Source of the DNA: Serratia liquefaciens ATCC 27592
Lineage (GTDB): Bacteria > Pseudomonadota > Gammaproteobacteria > Enterobacterales > Enterobacteriaceae
DNA length: 64,000 nt
Direction of reading: 5' to 3'
NCBI RefSeq assembly: GCF_000422085.1
Contig: NC_021741.1
Coordinates: forward strand, 5,174,613-5,238,612
Shown here: positions 1 to 11,208 of the stretch, piece by piece
Layout of the letters: the number at the start of each line of letters is the position of its first letter
Position numbering within the stretch: position 1 is the stretch's first letter
Program-made: the position numbers and the translations under genes
The notes under the pieces: model-generated
What the model saw: only the letters and a program-made list of their open reading frames with translations
Told to the model about the DNA's origin: nothing
The model's database searches: none

Positions 1-968
1 TCAGGGGTCAGTACCAGAACCTGAGCTTCACGTTCCGGATTCTGCAGGCGGTTGATCAACGCATCGATCGCCAATTCGCCCAGCGAATCTTTAGGTTGAT
101 GAATGGTGCTTAGCGGCGGCGCAAGGTATTTGGCCAGTTCGATATCGTCGTAACCCATCACCGCCATGTCCTGCGGTACCGATAACCCAGCCTGATACAA
201 CGCCTGGTAAGCCCCCACCGCGACCGCGTCGTTACCGGCGAACACCGCGTGGGGTGGCTCAGCCAAGGCCAACAGCTGTTTCATGGCGATGACACCGCCT
301 TCAAATTCAAAATCGCAGTGCACTTCATACCCCGGCAGGATCGCCAGCCCAGCACGCTGCATGGCACTGCGGTAACCTTCCAGTCGGTGGCGTGCCGTGG
401 TTTTATCCTGCGGGCCGGCGATGCAGGCGATTTTGCGATACCCGCGAGCGATCAGATGATCGGTCGCCATCTCGCCGCCCAACAAAGAGTTGTCCTGGAT
501 GATGTCGTTAGCCCCTTCGAACGGCGCCCAGTCCATCATCACTATTGGTAGAGACGGGTAGCGACTCAACGCATCCTGCGATGGCCGATGGTTTTCGGTA
601 CACATCAACAGCAAACCGTCGACGCGCTTTTGCAGCAGCGTCTCCATATTGCGGTTCATGCGCGCAGCATCTTCTTCGGTATTGCACAGGATCAAACTGT
701 AGCCACGTTCATAACAACTGCGCTCGACGCCACGCACCACCTCAGCATAAAAAGGGTTGTTGCTGGAAGTGACCAGCATGCCGATGGTTCGCGTCTGATT
801 CAATTTGAGACTGCGCGCCAGGGCGGAAGGCGCATAGTTCAGTTGTTCTATGGCCGCCATGATTTTGGCTCGCACGCTGTCGCTGACAAAGCGATTGTTA
901 TTAATGACGTGCGAAACCGTCGAGGTTGAAACACCCGCCAGGCGGGCGACATCTTTCATGGTGGCCAA
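1..968 (-). CDS. rbsR: Ribose operon repressor RbsR (LacI family), 3' end outside the window
   Basis: DNA-binding repressor of the rbs operon that is released by ribose. The N-terminus carries the LacI-type helix-turn-helix ([17 protein letters not shown]) followed by the periplasmic-binding-protein-like sensor domain ([15 protein letters not shown], then [15 protein letters not shown]). I place the start at a TTG (966-968), reading Leu-Ala-Thr-Met-Lys-Asp-Val, because AGGAG lies 8 bases before it and the E. coli protein, as I recall it, begins Met-Ala-Thr-Met-Lys-Asp-Val. The in-frame ATG at 957-959 would be 17 bases from the same AGGAG. The gene begins 5 bases after the rbsK stop, so it is the last gene of rbsDACBKR. 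The C-terminus is cut off by the window edge. Confidence 0.96.
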   Translation of the reverse strand, partial: MATMKDVARLAGVSTSTVSHVINNNRFVSDSVRAKIMAAIEQLNYAPSALARSLKLNQTRTIGMLVTSSNNPFYAEVVRGVERSCYERGYSLILCNTEEDAARMNRNMETLLQKRVDGLLLMCTENHRPSQDALSRYPSLPIVMMDWAPFEGANDIIQDNSLLGGEMATDHLIARGYRKIACIAGPQDKTTARHRLEGYRSAMQRAGLAILPGYEVHCDFEFEGGVIAMKQLLALAEPPHAVFAGNDAVAVGAYQALYQAGLSVPQDMAVMGYDDIELAKYLAPPLSTIHQPKDSLGELAIDALINRLQNPEREAQVLVLTP

Positions 969-973
969 GGGGG

Positions 974-1900
974 TTACTCCTGCTGCTGCAAGAAGGCGTC
1001 AATCTCTTCGCGCCAGGGCACGGAAGGTTGGGCGCCGGGACGGGTCACCGCAATTGCCGCTGCTGCATGAGCAAAGCGCACCGCATCCGCCATGTTTTTG
1101 CCTTCCAGCAACGCCGTGACCAGCGCTCCGTTGAAGGTATCGCCAGCGGCGATAGTATCGACCGCTTTAACCTTGAAACCGGGTACCAATTTGCCGTTGC
1201 CGTTCTCACTCAGCCACACGCCACGGCTACCAAGGGTGATGATCACCGTTGCGATACCTTTATCGTGCAACGCCTGAGCGGCACGCGCGGCATCATTATC
1301 GTCATTGACCGCAATACCGGTCAGGCGCTGAGCTTCGGTTTCGTTTGGCGTAATCATATCGATAGTCGCCAGTAGATCGTCCGGCAGCTCACGAGCAGGT
1401 GCCGGGTTAAGGATAACCTGCGTCTGATGCTGTTTCGCCAGGCTGGCGGCTGCGATAACGGTTTCCAACGGAGACTCGAGCTGCATCAGCAACGCGTCGG
1501 CGTCGATAACCTTTTGCTGATAACGTGCAAGATAATCGGGGGTCACTGCGGCATTGGCACCCGCATCGATGCCGATCACGTTCTCGCCTTCCGCATTAAC
1601 GAAAATCAGCGCGACGCCCGTGGTGCTGTCGGTAATGGCTTCTATCGGTTGGGTATCAATGCGATCGCTCGCCAGTTGCTGACGCACGCGTTCACCGATG
1701 TCATCGGCACCCACGCAGGCGATAAAAGCGATATCAGCACCGCTGCGCCCAGCCGCCACCGCCTGGTTTGCGCCTTTGCCGCCAAACGCCACTTTATACT
1801 GTTTCCCGATCACCGTTTCGCCCGGGCGAGGAAACTGCTCAATATTAAGGATATGGTCGGCATTGATACTGCCCAGAACCACCAGCTTACCTGTTGCCAT
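974..1900 (-). CDS. rbsK: Ribokinase
   Basis: Phosphorylates ribose at O5 with ATP in the cytoplasm, trapping imported ribose for the pentose phosphate pathway. PfkB-family signatures are visible: the N-terminal [15 protein letters not shown] substrate loop and the C-terminal [10 protein letters not shown] motif with the catalytic Asp. I start it at Met-Ala-Thr-Gly-Lys (ATG 1898-1900, AGGA nine bases upstream), which gives 308 residues against 309 in E. coli. A start further upstream at 1930 would add ten residues without a ribosome binding site. It lies between rbsB and rbsR in the operon. Confidence 0.97.
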   Translation of the reverse strand: MATGKLVVLGSINADHILNIEQFPRPGETVIGKQYKVAFGGKGANQAVAAGRSGADIAFIACVGADDIGERVRQQLASDRIDTQPIEAITDSTTGVALIFVNAEGENVIGIDAGANAAVTPDYLARYQQKVIDADALLMQLESPLETVIAAASLAKQHQTQVILNPAPARELPDDLLATIDMITPNETEAQRLTGIAVNDDNDAARAAQALHDKGIATVIITLGSRGVWLSENGNGKLVPGFKVKAVDTIAAGDTFNGALVTALLEGKNMADAVRFAHAAAAIAVTRPGAQPSVPWREEIDAFLQQQE

Positions 1901-1961
1901 CGCATTGATTCCTGAATTACGCGCCATCATAAACGCCCCGTTTTGATGGCGCTGGTATGAC

Positions 1962-2852
1962 TTATTGGGTGACCAGTTTCAAATCCACCGGAATGGTAGC
2001 CGACACTTTCTCGCCTTTCAGCACTTTATCGGCAGTTTCTACGCCGATCACGCCGATCTGATCCGGACGCTGCGCGACGGTAGCCGCCAGCTTGCCGCCT
2101 TCAACCGCTTTCACGCCGTCGGCAGTGCCGTCGAAGCCTACCACGACCACGTCGGTTTTACCGGCGGTTTGCAGCGCACGCAGGGCGCCCAGCGCCATTT
2201 CATCGTTCTGGGCAAACACCGCCTGCACATCAGGGTGAGCGGTCAGCAGGTTCTGCATCACGTTCAGGCCTTTGGTACGGTCGAAATCTGCCGGTTGGCT
2301 GGCCAGCAGTTTGAATTTGTTCTGATCCAGTGATTGTTTAAAGCCTTCGCCACGCTCACGGGCAGCGGAGGTACCGGCGATCCCTTCCAGTTGGATCACT
2401 TTAGCGTCTGCGCCCACTTTTTTGGCAATGAAATCACCGGCCATTTTGCCGCCAACGCGGTTATCCGAAGCGATATGGCTGACCACTTCGCCCTTGCTCG
2501 CCACGCGGTCCAGGGTGATGACCGGGATCTTGGCCTGATTGGCCATCTTGATGGCGTTACCGACCGCATCGGAATCGGTTGGGTTAATCAGCAGCAGCTT
2601 AGGCGCCTGCACCATCAGATCCTGCACGTTAGCCAGCTCTTTCGCCGGGTTATTCTGCGAATCCAGCACCACCAGGTTGTAACCCAGCTTGTTGGCTTCC
2701 TGCTGCGCCCCCTCTTTCATTGAGACAAAGAACGGGTTGTTCAGCGTGGAAACCACCAGCGCAATGGTGTCTTTCGCCAGCGCGTTAGCGCTCAGGGTGG
2801 CGCTCAGTGCGAAGGCTGAAGCCAAAATTGCCAGTTTTTTCATTTTCATCAT
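1962..2852 (-). CDS. rbsB: Ribose-binding periplasmic protein
   Basis: Periplasmic receptor of the ribose ABC importer and ligand for the Trg chemoreceptor in relatives. Residues 1-26 form a signal peptide (basic MMKMKK, hydrophobic core, Ala-Asn-Ala-Leu-Ala before the cleavage point), followed by a type I sugar-binding fold ([55 protein letters not shown]). Length 296 equals the E. coli protein. AGGAAT precedes the tandem ATGATG, so translation could begin at either Met. It follows rbsC by 21 bases. Confidence 0.97.
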   Translation of the reverse strand: MMKMKKLAILASAFALSATLSANALAKDTIALVVSTLNNPFFVSMKEGAQQEANKLGYNLVVLDSQNNPAKELANVQDLMVQAPKLLLINPTDSDAVGNAIKMANQAKIPVITLDRVASKGEVVSHIASDNRVGGKMAGDFIAKKVGADAKVIQLEGIAGTSAARERGEGFKQSLDQNKFKLLASQPADFDRTKGLNVMQNLLTAHPDVQAVFAQNDEMALGALRALQTAGKTDVVVVGFDGTADGVKAVEGGKLAATVAQRPDQIGVIGVETADKVLKGEKVSATIPVDLKLVTQ

Positions 2853-2873
2853 CGTGATTCCTGTAGGGGGAGG

Positions 2874-3839
2874 TTATTTGTTGCTTTTGTTCTCTACCAG
2901 AACCGCCAGCAGTATCACCACTGCCTTCACGATCATTTGGTAGTAAGAAGAAACACCCAGTAAATTCAATCCGTTGTTCAGGAAGCCAAGGATCAGCGCC
3001 CCGATCAAGGTACCAACGATGCGGCCCTTGCCGCCGGCCAGGCTGGTACCGCCCAGCACCACTGCGGCAATGGCGTCCAACTCATAGCCGGTGCCGGCGG
3101 TCGGCTGCGCGGAAGACAGGCGCGCCACTTCGATCACGCCCGCCAACGCCGCCAACAAACCACAAAGCGAATAAACGATAATCTTCACTTTATCGACGCT
3201 GATACCGGACAGGCGGGTCGCCGCCTCGTTGCCGCCCAGAGCATAAATATAGCGGCCCAGACGGGTATGGTGCAGCATGTACCACGCAGCGATAAAGACG
3301 ATCGCCATGATCCAGATAGGGGTTGGTACGCCCAGCGGCCGGCCGATACCGAACCAGCCGAAAGTATCGGCCACGTCGGTAAAGCCGGTGTTCACCGGGC
3401 TGCCGTTGGTGTACACCATGGTGACGCCGCGCAACAGCAGCATCATCACCAGGGTCGCAATAAATGCCTGCACCTTGCCCTTTGCAACGATCACCCCGGT
3501 ACAGGCGCCGACCGCAGCCCCCAATGCCAGTGCCGCCGCCACGGCCACCACCGCGTTAACTTCAAAGCCCACGATCGATGCCGCTACCGCACCAGTTAAC
3601 GCCAGTAGCGATCCCACTGACAAATCGATGCCGGAAGTGAGGATCACCAGCGTCATCCCCACCGCCATAATGGCGTTAACAGAGGTTTGCTGCAGAATAT
3701 TGAACAGGTTATTTAGGGTGAAGAAATTTGGGCTCATTGAAGAGACCACGGCGATCAGCACCAGCAGAGCAATCAGTGATTTTTGCTCTAACAGCCACTC
3801 TTTACTGAACCAGCGCTTTGCCACACTCTGGGAACTCAT
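2874..3839 (-). CDS. rbsC: Ribose ABC transporter permease
   Basis: Inner-membrane permease of the RbsABC importer, 321 residues, the family length. Multiple hydrophobic segments are obvious, and the conserved stretches LTSGIDLSVGS and AVVLGGTSLAGGKGR of the sugar permease family (BPD_transp_2) are present. It lies 6 bases downstream of rbsA and 21 bases upstream of rbsB, in operon order rbsDACBKR. Confidence 0.97.
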   Translation of the reverse strand: MSSQSVAKRWFSKEWLLEQKSLIALLVLIAVVSSMSPNFFTLNNLFNILQQTSVNAIMAVGMTLVILTSGIDLSVGSLLALTGAVAASIVGFEVNAVVAVAAALALGAAVGACTGVIVAKGKVQAFIATLVMMLLLRGVTMVYTNGSPVNTGFTDVADTFGWFGIGRPLGVPTPIWIMAIVFIAAWYMLHHTRLGRYIYALGGNEAATRLSGISVDKVKIIVYSLCGLLAALAGVIEVARLSSAQPTAGTGYELDAIAAVVLGGTSLAGGKGRIVGTLIGALILGFLNNGLNLLGVSSYYQMIVKAVVILLAVLVENKSNK

Positions 3840-3845
3840 ATCTGA

Positions 3846-5351
3846 TTACTCCTGCTTTACGCCGTATTGCTTGCCAACGGCCGCAGCCATCAACGCTTCC
3901 TGGGTGGCCTGTTCAATCGGGAACTCGCCGCTAAGGTGTCCTTCGTGCATCACCAGAATGCGGTCGCTCATGCCCATGACCTCCGGCATTTCCGACGACA
4001 CCAGAATGATGCTCAGACCTTCCTGCTTGAACTGGTTAATTAACTGATAGATTTCTTTTTTGGCACCGACATCAACACCGCGTGTCGGTTCATCGAGGAT
4101 CAACACCTTTGGCCGCGTCATCAGGCCGCGGGCGATTGCCACTTTTTGCTGATTGCCGCCGGAGAGCAGGCCAATGGGCTGTTCCATCGACGGCGTCTTG
4201 ATATTGAACAAGCGGATGAAATCCCCCACCGCCTGCTGTTCTTCGGCCTGTTTCAGGCTGCCGCCGGCACGGCTGAAATAGCGCAGCGCGGTCAACGACA
4301 TGTTTTCCTTCACCGACATCCCCAACACCAGACCATCGCGCTTGCGGTCTTCGGAGATATACACAATGCCGTTCGCCAAACCGTCCTGTGGAGAATGAGT
4401 GACAACCTGGCGGCCATCGAGGCTGACCGTGCCGGCCTTGCGCGGTGCTGCCCCGTAGAGAATTTTCATCAGCTCGGTTCGCCCGGCCCCCATCAACCCG
4501 GCGACGCCAAGAATTTCGCCACGGTATAACGTAAAGCTGACGTCATGCACACCCGGACCGGAAACCTGACTGACCTCCAGCCGTTTTTCACCGCGCGACT
4601 GGTTGAGGCGCGGGTATTGTTCTTCCAGCTTGCGGCCGACCATCATTTCTATCAGCGAATCTTCCTGCAGCTCACTGACCGGACGCTCGGCGATAAACTG
4701 CCCGTCACGAAACACCGTGACGTCATCGCAAATTTCAAAAATCTCTTTCAGCCGGTGGGAGATGTAAACAATCCCTCGCCCTTCGGCCTTCAGTTCATTG
4801 ATCACTTTAAATAAAGAGGCCGTCTCGGTATCGGTCAACGCATCCGTCGGCTCATCCATAATGATGACTTTCGATTCGAAGCTCAGCACCTTGGCGATTT
4901 CCACCATTTGCTGATCGCCGATCGACAGTTCCCCCACCAGCCGGTGGCTGCTGTAACTCAGGTTCAGTCGTGCGAGCAGTTTGTCTGCTTCGGCATACAT
5001 CCGCTTCCAGTCGATGCGGCCGATACGGTTAACGAACTCACGCCCGAGGAAGATGTTCTCCGCAATGGTTAATTGCGGGATCAGGTTCAGTTCCTGATGG
5101 ATGATGCCGATGCCCGCTTCCTGCGAATCCTTTGGGCCGTTGAACGCCACCTCTTTTCCGAGAAAGTACTGACTGCCGGCGTCTTTGTTATAAATGCCGG
5201 TCAGCACCTTCATCATGGTGGATTTCCCGGCGCCGTTTTCACCCACCAGCGCCATCACCTTGCCCGGGTACACGCTGAGCGCAGCGCCGGAAAGCGCCTT
5301 CACGCCGGGAAAGGCTTTATCGATCCCTTTCAGTTGCAGTAAAGGTTGCAT
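3846..5351 (-). CDS. rbsA: Ribose ABC transporter ATP-binding protein (double ATPase domain)
   Basis: Energises ribose import. The 501 residues contain two ABC domains. The first has a full Walker A (GENGAGKST, residues 37-45), a divergent signature (LSIGDQQ) and Walker B ([11 protein letters not shown]). The second has the degenerate Walker A ([10 protein letters not shown]) typical of sugar importers of this class, a good signature ([15 protein letters not shown]) and [11 protein letters not shown]. The gene starts 7 bases after rbsD and ends 6 bases before rbsC. Confidence 0.97.
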   Translation of the reverse strand: MQPLLQLKGIDKAFPGVKALSGAALSVYPGKVMALVGENGAGKSTMMKVLTGIYNKDAGSQYFLGKEVAFNGPKDSQEAGIGIIHQELNLIPQLTIAENIFLGREFVNRIGRIDWKRMYAEADKLLARLNLSYSSHRLVGELSIGDQQMVEIAKVLSFESKVIIMDEPTDALTDTETASLFKVINELKAEGRGIVYISHRLKEIFEICDDVTVFRDGQFIAERPVSELQEDSLIEMMVGRKLEEQYPRLNQSRGEKRLEVSQVSGPGVHDVSFTLYRGEILGVAGLMGAGRTELMKILYGAAPRKAGTVSLDGRQVVTHSPQDGLANGIVYISEDRKRDGLVLGMSVKENMSLTALRYFSRAGGSLKQAEEQQAVGDFIRLFNIKTPSMEQPIGLLSGGNQQKVAIARGLMTRPKVLILDEPTRGVDVGAKKEIYQLINQFKQEGLSIILVSSEMPEVMGMSDRILVMHEGHLSGEFPIEQATQEALMAAAVGKQYGVKQE

Positions 5352-5358
5352 AGGTGCC

Positions 5359-5778
5359 TCAGAAAGTTACGCCGGCGCAAAGGATCACGTTCGCGTAGGG
5401 CGAACATTCCCCGCTGCGGATCACCGCACGGCAGTGTTCCGTTTGTGCTTTAAAAGCCTGGTGGCTGATATAGCTCAGGCTGATGCTCTTCCCCTGGCGT
5501 TGGCCAAGTTCGGTCAGCTGAGCCAATAACGCGCTATGAAGCTGTGGATTTTGCTTAACGATCTCTTCCGCCAGAATGGCGCTTTCGACCTGCATCTCCT
5601 GCGTCACGACCTCGAGTACCTGTAGAAAAGTCGGCACCCCCTGAGTCAGCGCCAAATCGATGCGCTGTGTGGCCGCCGGAATAGGCAGCCCGGCATCGCC
5701 GATAGCTATCTGATCGGTATGACCGAGACGGGAAACCACGGCAGAGACATCAGCATTCAACAACACGCCTTTTTTCAT
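5359..5778 (-). CDS. rbsD: D-ribose pyranase
   Basis: Cytoplasmic mutarotase that interconverts the beta-pyranose and beta-furanose forms of ribose so that ribokinase receives its substrate. 139 residues, as in E. coli. The catalytic His of the GHTD motif is at position 20. It is the first gene of the rbs operon, with two RbsR-like operators immediately upstream (5799-5814 and 5881-5892). Confidence 0.97.
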   Translation of the reverse strand: MKKGVLLNADVSAVVSRLGHTDQIAIGDAGLPIPAATQRIDLALTQGVPTFLQVLEVVTQEMQVESAILAEEIVKQNPQLHSALLAQLTELGQRQGKSISLSYISHQAFKAQTEHCRAVIRSGECSPYANVILCAGVTF

Positions 5779-5798
5779 CTTGTTCTTCTCATTCCGCC

Positions 5799-5814
5799 AG
5801 CGAAACGTTTCGCT
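5799..5814. promoter_or_regulatory. rbsO1: RbsR operator, proximal
   Basis: Perfect 16-bp palindrome AGCGAAACGTTTCGCT, matching the E. coli rbs operator core. It lies 20 bases before the rbsD start codon and is very probably the RbsR binding site. Confidence 0.9.
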
Positions 5815-5880
5815 TGTGTCTGGAGTTTAAAAAAACGTCAGTAGAAGGCAACCGGGATAATGCAGAAGTGTGATCGTCAT

Positions 5881-5892
5881 CGAAACGTTTCG
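5881..5892. promoter_or_regulatory. rbsO2: RbsR operator, distal
   Basis: A second perfect palindrome, CGAAACGTTTCG, extended on one side (CGCT). Its centre is 80 bp from the proximal operator. A TGTGA half site at about 5869-5873 could belong to a weak CRP site, but the other half is poor. Confidence 0.8.
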
Positions 5893-5911
5893 CTCGTGTT
5901 ACCGAGAACAG

Positions 5912-6037
5912 ATACCCTAAATAATTGACGTTGCATCGCGGCGGCAAGCCTGCGAATTCCCGGGAGCATAATCCACTATGTGACCGGGATGAGCTGGTGC
6001 AGCCAACAAAGAGGCAGCTTCAAGTATGACGGGGTTA
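5912..6037. repeat. ERIC (IRU) element, diverged copy
   Basis: A 126-bp element that aligns along its whole length with the copy at 35831-35957 in inverse orientation: ataccctaaataattg at one end, gcggcaag..gcgaattccc in the middle and gcttcaagtatgacgggg at the other end. The core AAGTAAGTGACTGGGGTGAGC of ERIC consensus is degraded here. It sits between the kup 3' end and the rbs promoter. Confidence 0.85.
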
Positions 6038-6043
6038 AACAGA

Positions 6044-6069
6044 AAGGGCCCAGCGGTGGCTGAGCCCTT
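6044..6069 (-). terminator. Rho-independent terminator of kup
   Basis: Inverted repeat of 11 bp with one C-A mismatch (aagggcccagc / gctgagccctt) and a 4-base loop. On the minus strand it is followed by TTTCTGTTT. It lies 10 bases beyond the kup stop. Confidence 0.75.
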
Positions 6070-6078
6070 GAGGGGGAG

Positions 6079-7947
6079 TTAAATCTCGACCTGGGTTCCC
6101 AGCTCGATCACCCTATTAGGCGGGATCTCAAACTGGTCCGGCGCACGTAGCGCATTGCGGCTCAATGCAATAAACAGCTTGCCGCGCAGGAACAGGTACC
6201 ACGGCCGTTTGGTCAGGATCAACGACTCGTGCGACATAAAGAACGAGGTTTCCGTCATCCGGCACGGCAGCCCTTCCAGCCCGCAGCGGTGGAACACTTC
6301 TTCAACGTTCGGCGTTTCACGCCAACCATAGCTGGCCACCACCCGCCAGAAGGTCGGTGACAGCTGTTCGATGGTCACTCGCCGCACGTTGTGAACGTAA
6401 GGTGCATCCTCGGTACGCAACGTCAACAGCACCACGCGTTCGTGCAGCACCTTGTTGTGCTTTAGGTTATGCAGCAGCGCAAAAGGGATCACGTTGATGG
6501 CGCGTGACATAAAGACCGCGGTGCCAGGCACCCGCACCGGTGGCGATTTTTCCAGTGAGGCGATCATCGCCTCCAGGGAATTGCCGTGCTCGTGCATGCG
6601 GCGCAGCAGTCGGAAACGTTCGCTCTTCCAGGTGGTCATGATGATGAACATCACCAGCGCCAACATCAGCGGCAGCCACCCCCCCGAGAACAGTTTCAGG
6701 GCGTTGGCGGAGAACATCGGGATGTCGATAATCAGCAGGACAACCAGAATGCCGACGGCGAAGAAGCGATTCCAGTGCCAGTTTTTAATCGCCACCGACG
6801 TCACCAGAATACTGGTCAGCACCATGGTGCCGGTCACGGCGATGCCGTAGGCCGCCGCCAGATTACTGGAGTGTTCGAAACCGACAATCACCAGCACCAC
6901 CGCGATATACAGCGTCCAGTTGATCACCGGAATGTAGATTTGGCCGGATTCCATTTCAGACGTATGGATGATGCGCATTGGCGACAGGTAACCCAGGCGC
7001 ACCGCCTGACGGGTCAGGGAGAACACGCCGGAGATCACCGCCTGCGAGGCGATAACCGTGGCCAGCGTCGCCAGAATTAATAGCGGGATCAGCGCCCAGT
7101 CCGGCGCCAACAGGAAGAACGGGTTCTTGATCGCCTCCGGATTTTTCAGCAACAGAGCGCCCTGGCCAAAATAGTTCAGCACCAGTGAAGGCAGCACCAC
7201 GGTGAACCAGGCCAGGCGAATAGGGAATTTGCCGAAGTGGCCCATATCGGCGTACAACGCCTCAACGCCGGTAATCGACAGCACCACCGCACCCAGCGCA
7301 AAGAACGAAACCTTCTTATATTCAATAAAGAAGTTCAGCGCCCATTTCGGGTTCAACGCCTGCAACACTTCCGGGTTAGCCATAATGCTGCGCGCCCCCA
7401 GCACCGCCAGGACGATAAACCACAGCAGCATCACCGGTGCAAAGAGCTTACCGACGCTGCCGGTACCGTGTTTCTGGATGGCGAACAGCAGCGTCAGCAC
7501 CAGTATCGACAGAGGAACGATATAGCCATCGAGCGACGGAGCGGCGATTTCCAACCCTTCTATCGCGGACATCACCGATATCGCCGGGGTGATCACCACC
7601 TCGCCATAGAAGAAGCTGCCGCCAATCAGGCCCAGGATCACCAACACTGCGGTAGTGCGCGCTGAAGTATTACGCCCGGCTAACGACATCAGCGTCAGGA
7701 TCCCGCCTTCGCCGGCGTTATCTGCCCGCATGACATAAGTGAGGTATTTAAGGGAAACAATGATGATCAGCATCCAGAAAATCAGCGACAGGAAGCCGAA
7801 AACTACGTCTGGACGAACATCGAAGCCGTAATGGCCGGAGAAACACTCTCTGAGAGTATAGAGAGGACTGGTGCCGATATCACCGTAAACCACCCCAATT
7901 GCCGCCAGGGTTACCGCCGATAAGGACTGTTTATGCTCTGTGCTCAT
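6079..7947 (-). CDS. kup: Low-affinity potassium transporter Kup
   Basis: Proton-coupled K+ uptake protein of the inner membrane. 622 residues, the same as in E. coli. The N-terminal family signature [17 protein letters not shown] (residues about 18-34) is followed by about 12 hydrophobic segments and a cytoplasmic C-terminal domain from about residue 430. It is monocistronic, with its own terminator, and divergent from ravA. No strong Shine-Dalgarno is seen (AAAGAAACG). Confidence 0.96.
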   Translation of the reverse strand: MSTEHKQSLSAVTLAAIGVVYGDIGTSPLYTLRECFSGHYGFDVRPDVVFGFLSLIFWMLIIIVSLKYLTYVMRADNAGEGGILTLMSLAGRNTSARTTAVLVILGLIGGSFFYGEVVITPAISVMSAIEGLEIAAPSLDGYIVPLSILVLTLLFAIQKHGTGSVGKLFAPVMLLWFIVLAVLGARSIMANPEVLQALNPKWALNFFIEYKKVSFFALGAVVLSITGVEALYADMGHFGKFPIRLAWFTVVLPSLVLNYFGQGALLLKNPEAIKNPFFLLAPDWALIPLLILATLATVIASQAVISGVFSLTRQAVRLGYLSPMRIIHTSEMESGQIYIPVINWTLYIAVVLVIVGFEHSSNLAAAYGIAVTGTMVLTSILVTSVAIKNWHWNRFFAVGILVVLLIIDIPMFSANALKLFSGGWLPLMLALVMFIIMTTWKSERFRLLRRMHEHGNSLEAMIASLEKSPPVRVPGTAVFMSRAINVIPFALLHNLKHNKVLHERVVLLTLRTEDAPYVHNVRRVTIEQLSPTFWRVVASYGWRETPNVEEVFHRCGLEGLPCRMTETSFFMSHESLILTKRPWYLFLRGKLFIALSRNALRAPDQFEIPPNRVIELGTQVEI

Positions 7948-8230
7948 AATTCGTTTCTTTATTAGAACATCCGTTAGCGATGCATCCGCATCAGCCAGAG
8001 ATACGGGCTCTAAGATCCGTTACGCCCACTAAAAGGCGCACAGTATGCACGATTTATACTGCTTGCCTACTCTTATATCAGACCCAAAAAATAAACAAAA
8101 TGTGAACCGGCCGCTCTTTTGATAATAGAAAGATTTTACTAATCAACAAGCTATACCATTAAAAATAATGGTGGTTTATCATCGGATTATCCACCAAGAT
8201 TGGCTAACTCTCGGACAACACGACAATAAT

Positions 8231-9739
8231 ATGGCGCCATCATCACTTCTTGCAGAACGGATTTCCCGCCTCAGCAGCGCGCTGGAGAGCGGTCTTTATG
8301 AACGTCAGGAAGCCATTCGCCTGTGTCTGCTGGCGGCGCTCAGCGGTGAAAGCGTGTTCCTGCTCGGTCCACCGGGCATTGCCAAAAGCCTGATTGCACG
8401 CCGGTTAAAATTCGCCTTTCGCCATGCGCGCTCCTTTGAATACCTGATGACGCGCTTCTCGACGCCGGAAGAGGTGTTCGGCCCGTTATCCATCCAGGCG
8501 TTAAAAGACGAAGGCCGCTATCAGCGCCTGACCGCCGGCTACCTGCCCGAAGCGGAAATCGTATTTCTGGATGAGATCTGGAAAGCCGGCCCGGCAATCC
8601 TCAATACCCTGCTGACCGCGATCAACGAACGTCGCTTCCGTAACGGCAACGCGGAGGAACCGATCCCCCTGCGGCTGTTGGTCACCGCCTCCAACGAACT
8701 GCCGGAAGCCGACAGCAGCCTGGAAGCGTTGTACGACCGCATGCTGATACGCCTGTGGCTGGACAAAGTGCAGGACAAGCAGAACTTTCGCTCGTTGCTG
8801 GTCAGCCGCCAGAACGAGAATGAAAACCCGGTGCCGGAAGCCCTGAGCATCACCGACGAGGAGTATCATCAGTGGCAATCGCAGATCGACAAAATCAAGC
8901 TGCCTGAAAGCTGCTTCGAACTGATATTCCAACTGCGTCAGCGGCTGGATGCGCTGGACCATGCTCCTTACGTTTCCGATCGCCGATGGAAAAAGGCATT
9001 GCGCCTGTTGCAGGCCTGCGCCTTTTTCAGTGGTCGCGACGCCGTGGCCCCGATCGACCTGCTGCTGCTGAAAGACTGCCTGTGGCACGATCTCACCTCG
9101 CTAAAACTGCTGCAGCAGCAAGTAGAGCAGTTGCTGAACGAGTCGGCCTACCAACAGCAAACGCTGCTGATCCAGCTGCAACAGATCCACACCCGCTGGC
9201 TGCAGCACCAACAACAGCAGAGCGACAGTCAGGCGATCACACTGGTAAAAAAAGGCGGCATGTTCAGCCGAAAGCCGCAGTTTGCCCTGGCCACGCCGCT
9301 CGGCACCGGCCCCCTGACACTGTTGCTGCAAAAACCGCTGCAGCTGCATGATATTCAGGTCAACCATCTGAGTATTGAAAACAGCGTACTGGAAAACTGG
9401 CTGCAAAAAGGCGGCGACGTACGCGCCAAACTGAACGGCATCGGCTTTGCCCAGCAGATCGATCTGGAAGTGGACGAAAAACTGCATCTGACGGTACTGG
9501 ACGTCAGTCGTCAGCCTTCGCTGCTGGCCCTGCCAGGTATAAAGACCGGGGGAACGCCTCAGGCAATGCTCGACGAAATGGACCAGTTGGCTCAGCGTCT
9601 GGCGGAACAGCGTCGGTTGTTCAGTCAGCATCAGCCCTGCCTGTTTACCCCGGCCGCCAGGCTGGCAAAAATTGAGGCCAGCCTGTTGCAGGTGGCGGAA
9701 CAAATCAAACAGCAGCACCAGCAGATGCGCGGTCAGTAA
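8231..9739 (+). CDS. ravA: MoxR-type AAA+ ATPase RavA
   Basis: Hexameric AAA+ ATPase that in E. coli works with ViaA and binds the inducible lysine decarboxylase, modulating acid stress and aminoglycoside sensitivity. Walker A GPPGIAKS is at residues 46-53 and Walker B is [12 protein letters not shown]. The C-terminal half holds the LARA region ([18 protein letters not shown] and [15 protein letters not shown]). I choose the ATG at 8231 (Met-Ala-Pro-Ser-Ser-Leu-Leu-Ala-Glu), giving 502 residues against 498 in E. coli. An upstream in-frame ATG at 8168 has no better ribosome binding site. Two bases separate it from viaA. Confidence 0.95.
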   Translation: MAPSSLLAERISRLSSALESGLYERQEAIRLCLLAALSGESVFLLGPPGIAKSLIARRLKFAFRHARSFEYLMTRFSTPEEVFGPLSIQALKDEGRYQRLTAGYLPEAEIVFLDEIWKAGPAILNTLLTAINERRFRNGNAEEPIPLRLLVTASNELPEADSSLEALYDRMLIRLWLDKVQDKQNFRSLLVSRQNENENPVPEALSITDEEYHQWQSQIDKIKLPESCFELIFQLRQRLDALDHAPYVSDRRWKKALRLLQACAFFSGRDAVAPIDLLLLKDCLWHDLTSLKLLQQQVEQLLNESAYQQQTLLIQLQQIHTRWLQHQQQQSDSQAITLVKKGGMFSRKPQFALATPLGTGPLTLLLQKPLQLHDIQVNHLSIENSVLENWLQKGGDVRAKLNGIGFAQQIDLEVDEKLHLTVLDVSRQPSLLALPGIKTGGTPQAMLDEMDQLAQRLAEQRRLFSQHQPCLFTPAARLAKIEASLLQVAEQIKQQHQQMRGQ

Positions 9740-9741
9740 GC

Positions 9742-11205
9742 ATGCTCAGCCTGGAAACGCTCGATCTGCTGCTGGCGATCACCGAAGGTGAACTGATCGA
9801 GGAGATGATCATCGGTATGCTGGCGGCCCCGCAGCTGTCGATTTTCTTCAAGAAGTTTCCGGCGATCCGCCGGGCGCTGGATCGCGACCTGCCGCGCTGG
9901 AAGCTACAACTGAAACAGCGTCTGCATGAAGCCATGGTGCCACCTGCGCTGGCGCAAGAATTTTACCGCTATCAACAGTGCCAGTTAGAGAACAATACCC
10001 AGTTCTTTCATAACCTCAATGACACTCTGGACCTGCTGCGCCAGCTGGTTTCTCCTTTCTATGAGCAGGCTCGCTCGCTGGTGGATGCCGCCGATCTGCC
10101 CAATCATCCGCTGGACGACAGTTTCCAGACCCTGTTTTTACAACGCTGGCGTATCAGCCTGACGCTGCAGGCCACCATGATGCATCACCAGTTGCTGGAA
10201 CAGGAACGCGAACAGCTGATGGCAGAGCTGCAGGAGCGTCTGGCACTGAGTGGGGCGCTGGAACCGCTGCTGTCGGAAAACGACACCGCCGCCGGGCGAC
10301 TGTGGGACATGAGCAAAGGCCATCTTCAGCGCGGCGATTATCAACGGCTGGTGGAATACGGCAACTTCCTGCAGCGACAGCCGGAGCTGAAAAAGCTGGC
10401 GCAGCAGCTTGGGCGCAGCTATCAGGCCAAAGCGGTACAGCAACAGGATGCTTTGCCAGAGCCGTTTCGCGTCATGGTGCAGGTACCCGCCACGCTGCCG
10501 GAAGAGGTCAGCGGTATTCATCAGAGCGACGATATTCTGCGCCTGCTGCCGCCTGAGTTGGTCACGCTGGGTATCGAAGAATTGGAATTTGAGTTTTACC
10601 GGCGCCTGCTGGAAAAGCAGTTATTGAGCTACCGCCTGCAGGGCGATGTCTGGCAGGAACAGATAACGATCCGGCAGGTCACCCACCAGCAGCAGGATCA
10701 GCAGCCACGCGGCCCGTTTATCGTCTGTGTCGATACCTCAGGCTCCATGGGTGGGTTCAATGAGCAGTGCGCCAAGGCGTTTTGTCTGGCGCTGCTGCGC
10801 ATTGCGCTGGCGGATAATCGCCGCTGCTACATCATGCTGTTTGCCAACCAGATAGTGCATTACGAGCTTACGGCCGCCAGCGGAATTGAACAGGCAGTGC
10901 GTTTTCTCGGTCAGCAGTTTCGCGGCGGCACCGATCTGGCAGCCTGCCTGAACGCCACGGTGAGTAAAATGGCGGAGAGCGGCTGGTTCGACGCGGATGC
11001 GGTGATCATTTCTGACTTTATTGCCCAGCGGTTGCCGGAGGAGGTCATAAAGAAGGTCAAACAGCAGCAGCAGAACCACCAGCAGCGCTTTCACGCGGTG
11101 GCGATGTCCAGCTATGGCAAACCCGGCATCATGCGCATCTTCGATCATATCTGGCGCTTTGATACCGGGTTAAAAAGCCGCTTGATGCGCCGCTGGCGGC
11201 GCTGA
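9742..11205 (+). CDS. viaA: VWA-domain protein ViaA
   Basis: Partner of RavA, stimulating its ATPase. 487 residues. The N-terminal two thirds is helical. The C-terminal von Willebrand A domain carries the MIDAS motif DTSGSMG (within [13 protein letters not shown], about residues 327-339) and a further metal-site region RGGTDL. Its start is 2 bases after the ravA stop, implying translational coupling. It converges on asnA with only 3 bases between stops. Confidence 0.95.
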   Translation: MLSLETLDLLLAITEGELIEEMIIGMLAAPQLSIFFKKFPAIRRALDRDLPRWKLQLKQRLHEAMVPPALAQEFYRYQQCQLENNTQFFHNLNDTLDLLRQLVSPFYEQARSLVDAADLPNHPLDDSFQTLFLQRWRISLTLQATMMHHQLLEQEREQLMAELQERLALSGALEPLLSENDTAAGRLWDMSKGHLQRGDYQRLVEYGNFLQRQPELKKLAQQLGRSYQAKAVQQQDALPEPFRVMVQVPATLPEEVSGIHQSDDILRLLPPELVTLGIEELEFEFYRRLLEKQLLSYRLQGDVWQEQITIRQVTHQQQDQQPRGPFIVCVDTSGSMGGFNEQCAKAFCLALLRIALADNRRCYIMLFANQIVHYELTAASGIEQAVRFLGQQFRGGTDLAACLNATVSKMAESGWFDADAVIISDFIAQRLPEEVIKKVKQQQQNHQQRFHAVAMSSYGKPGIMRIFDHIWRFDTGLKSRLMRRWRR

Positions 11206-11208
11206 TTG

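Noticed and set aside
5868..5890. CRP site in the rbs promoter (TGTGA half site)
   Set aside because: Second half site is poor and overlaps the distal RbsR palindrome; kept only as a remark.
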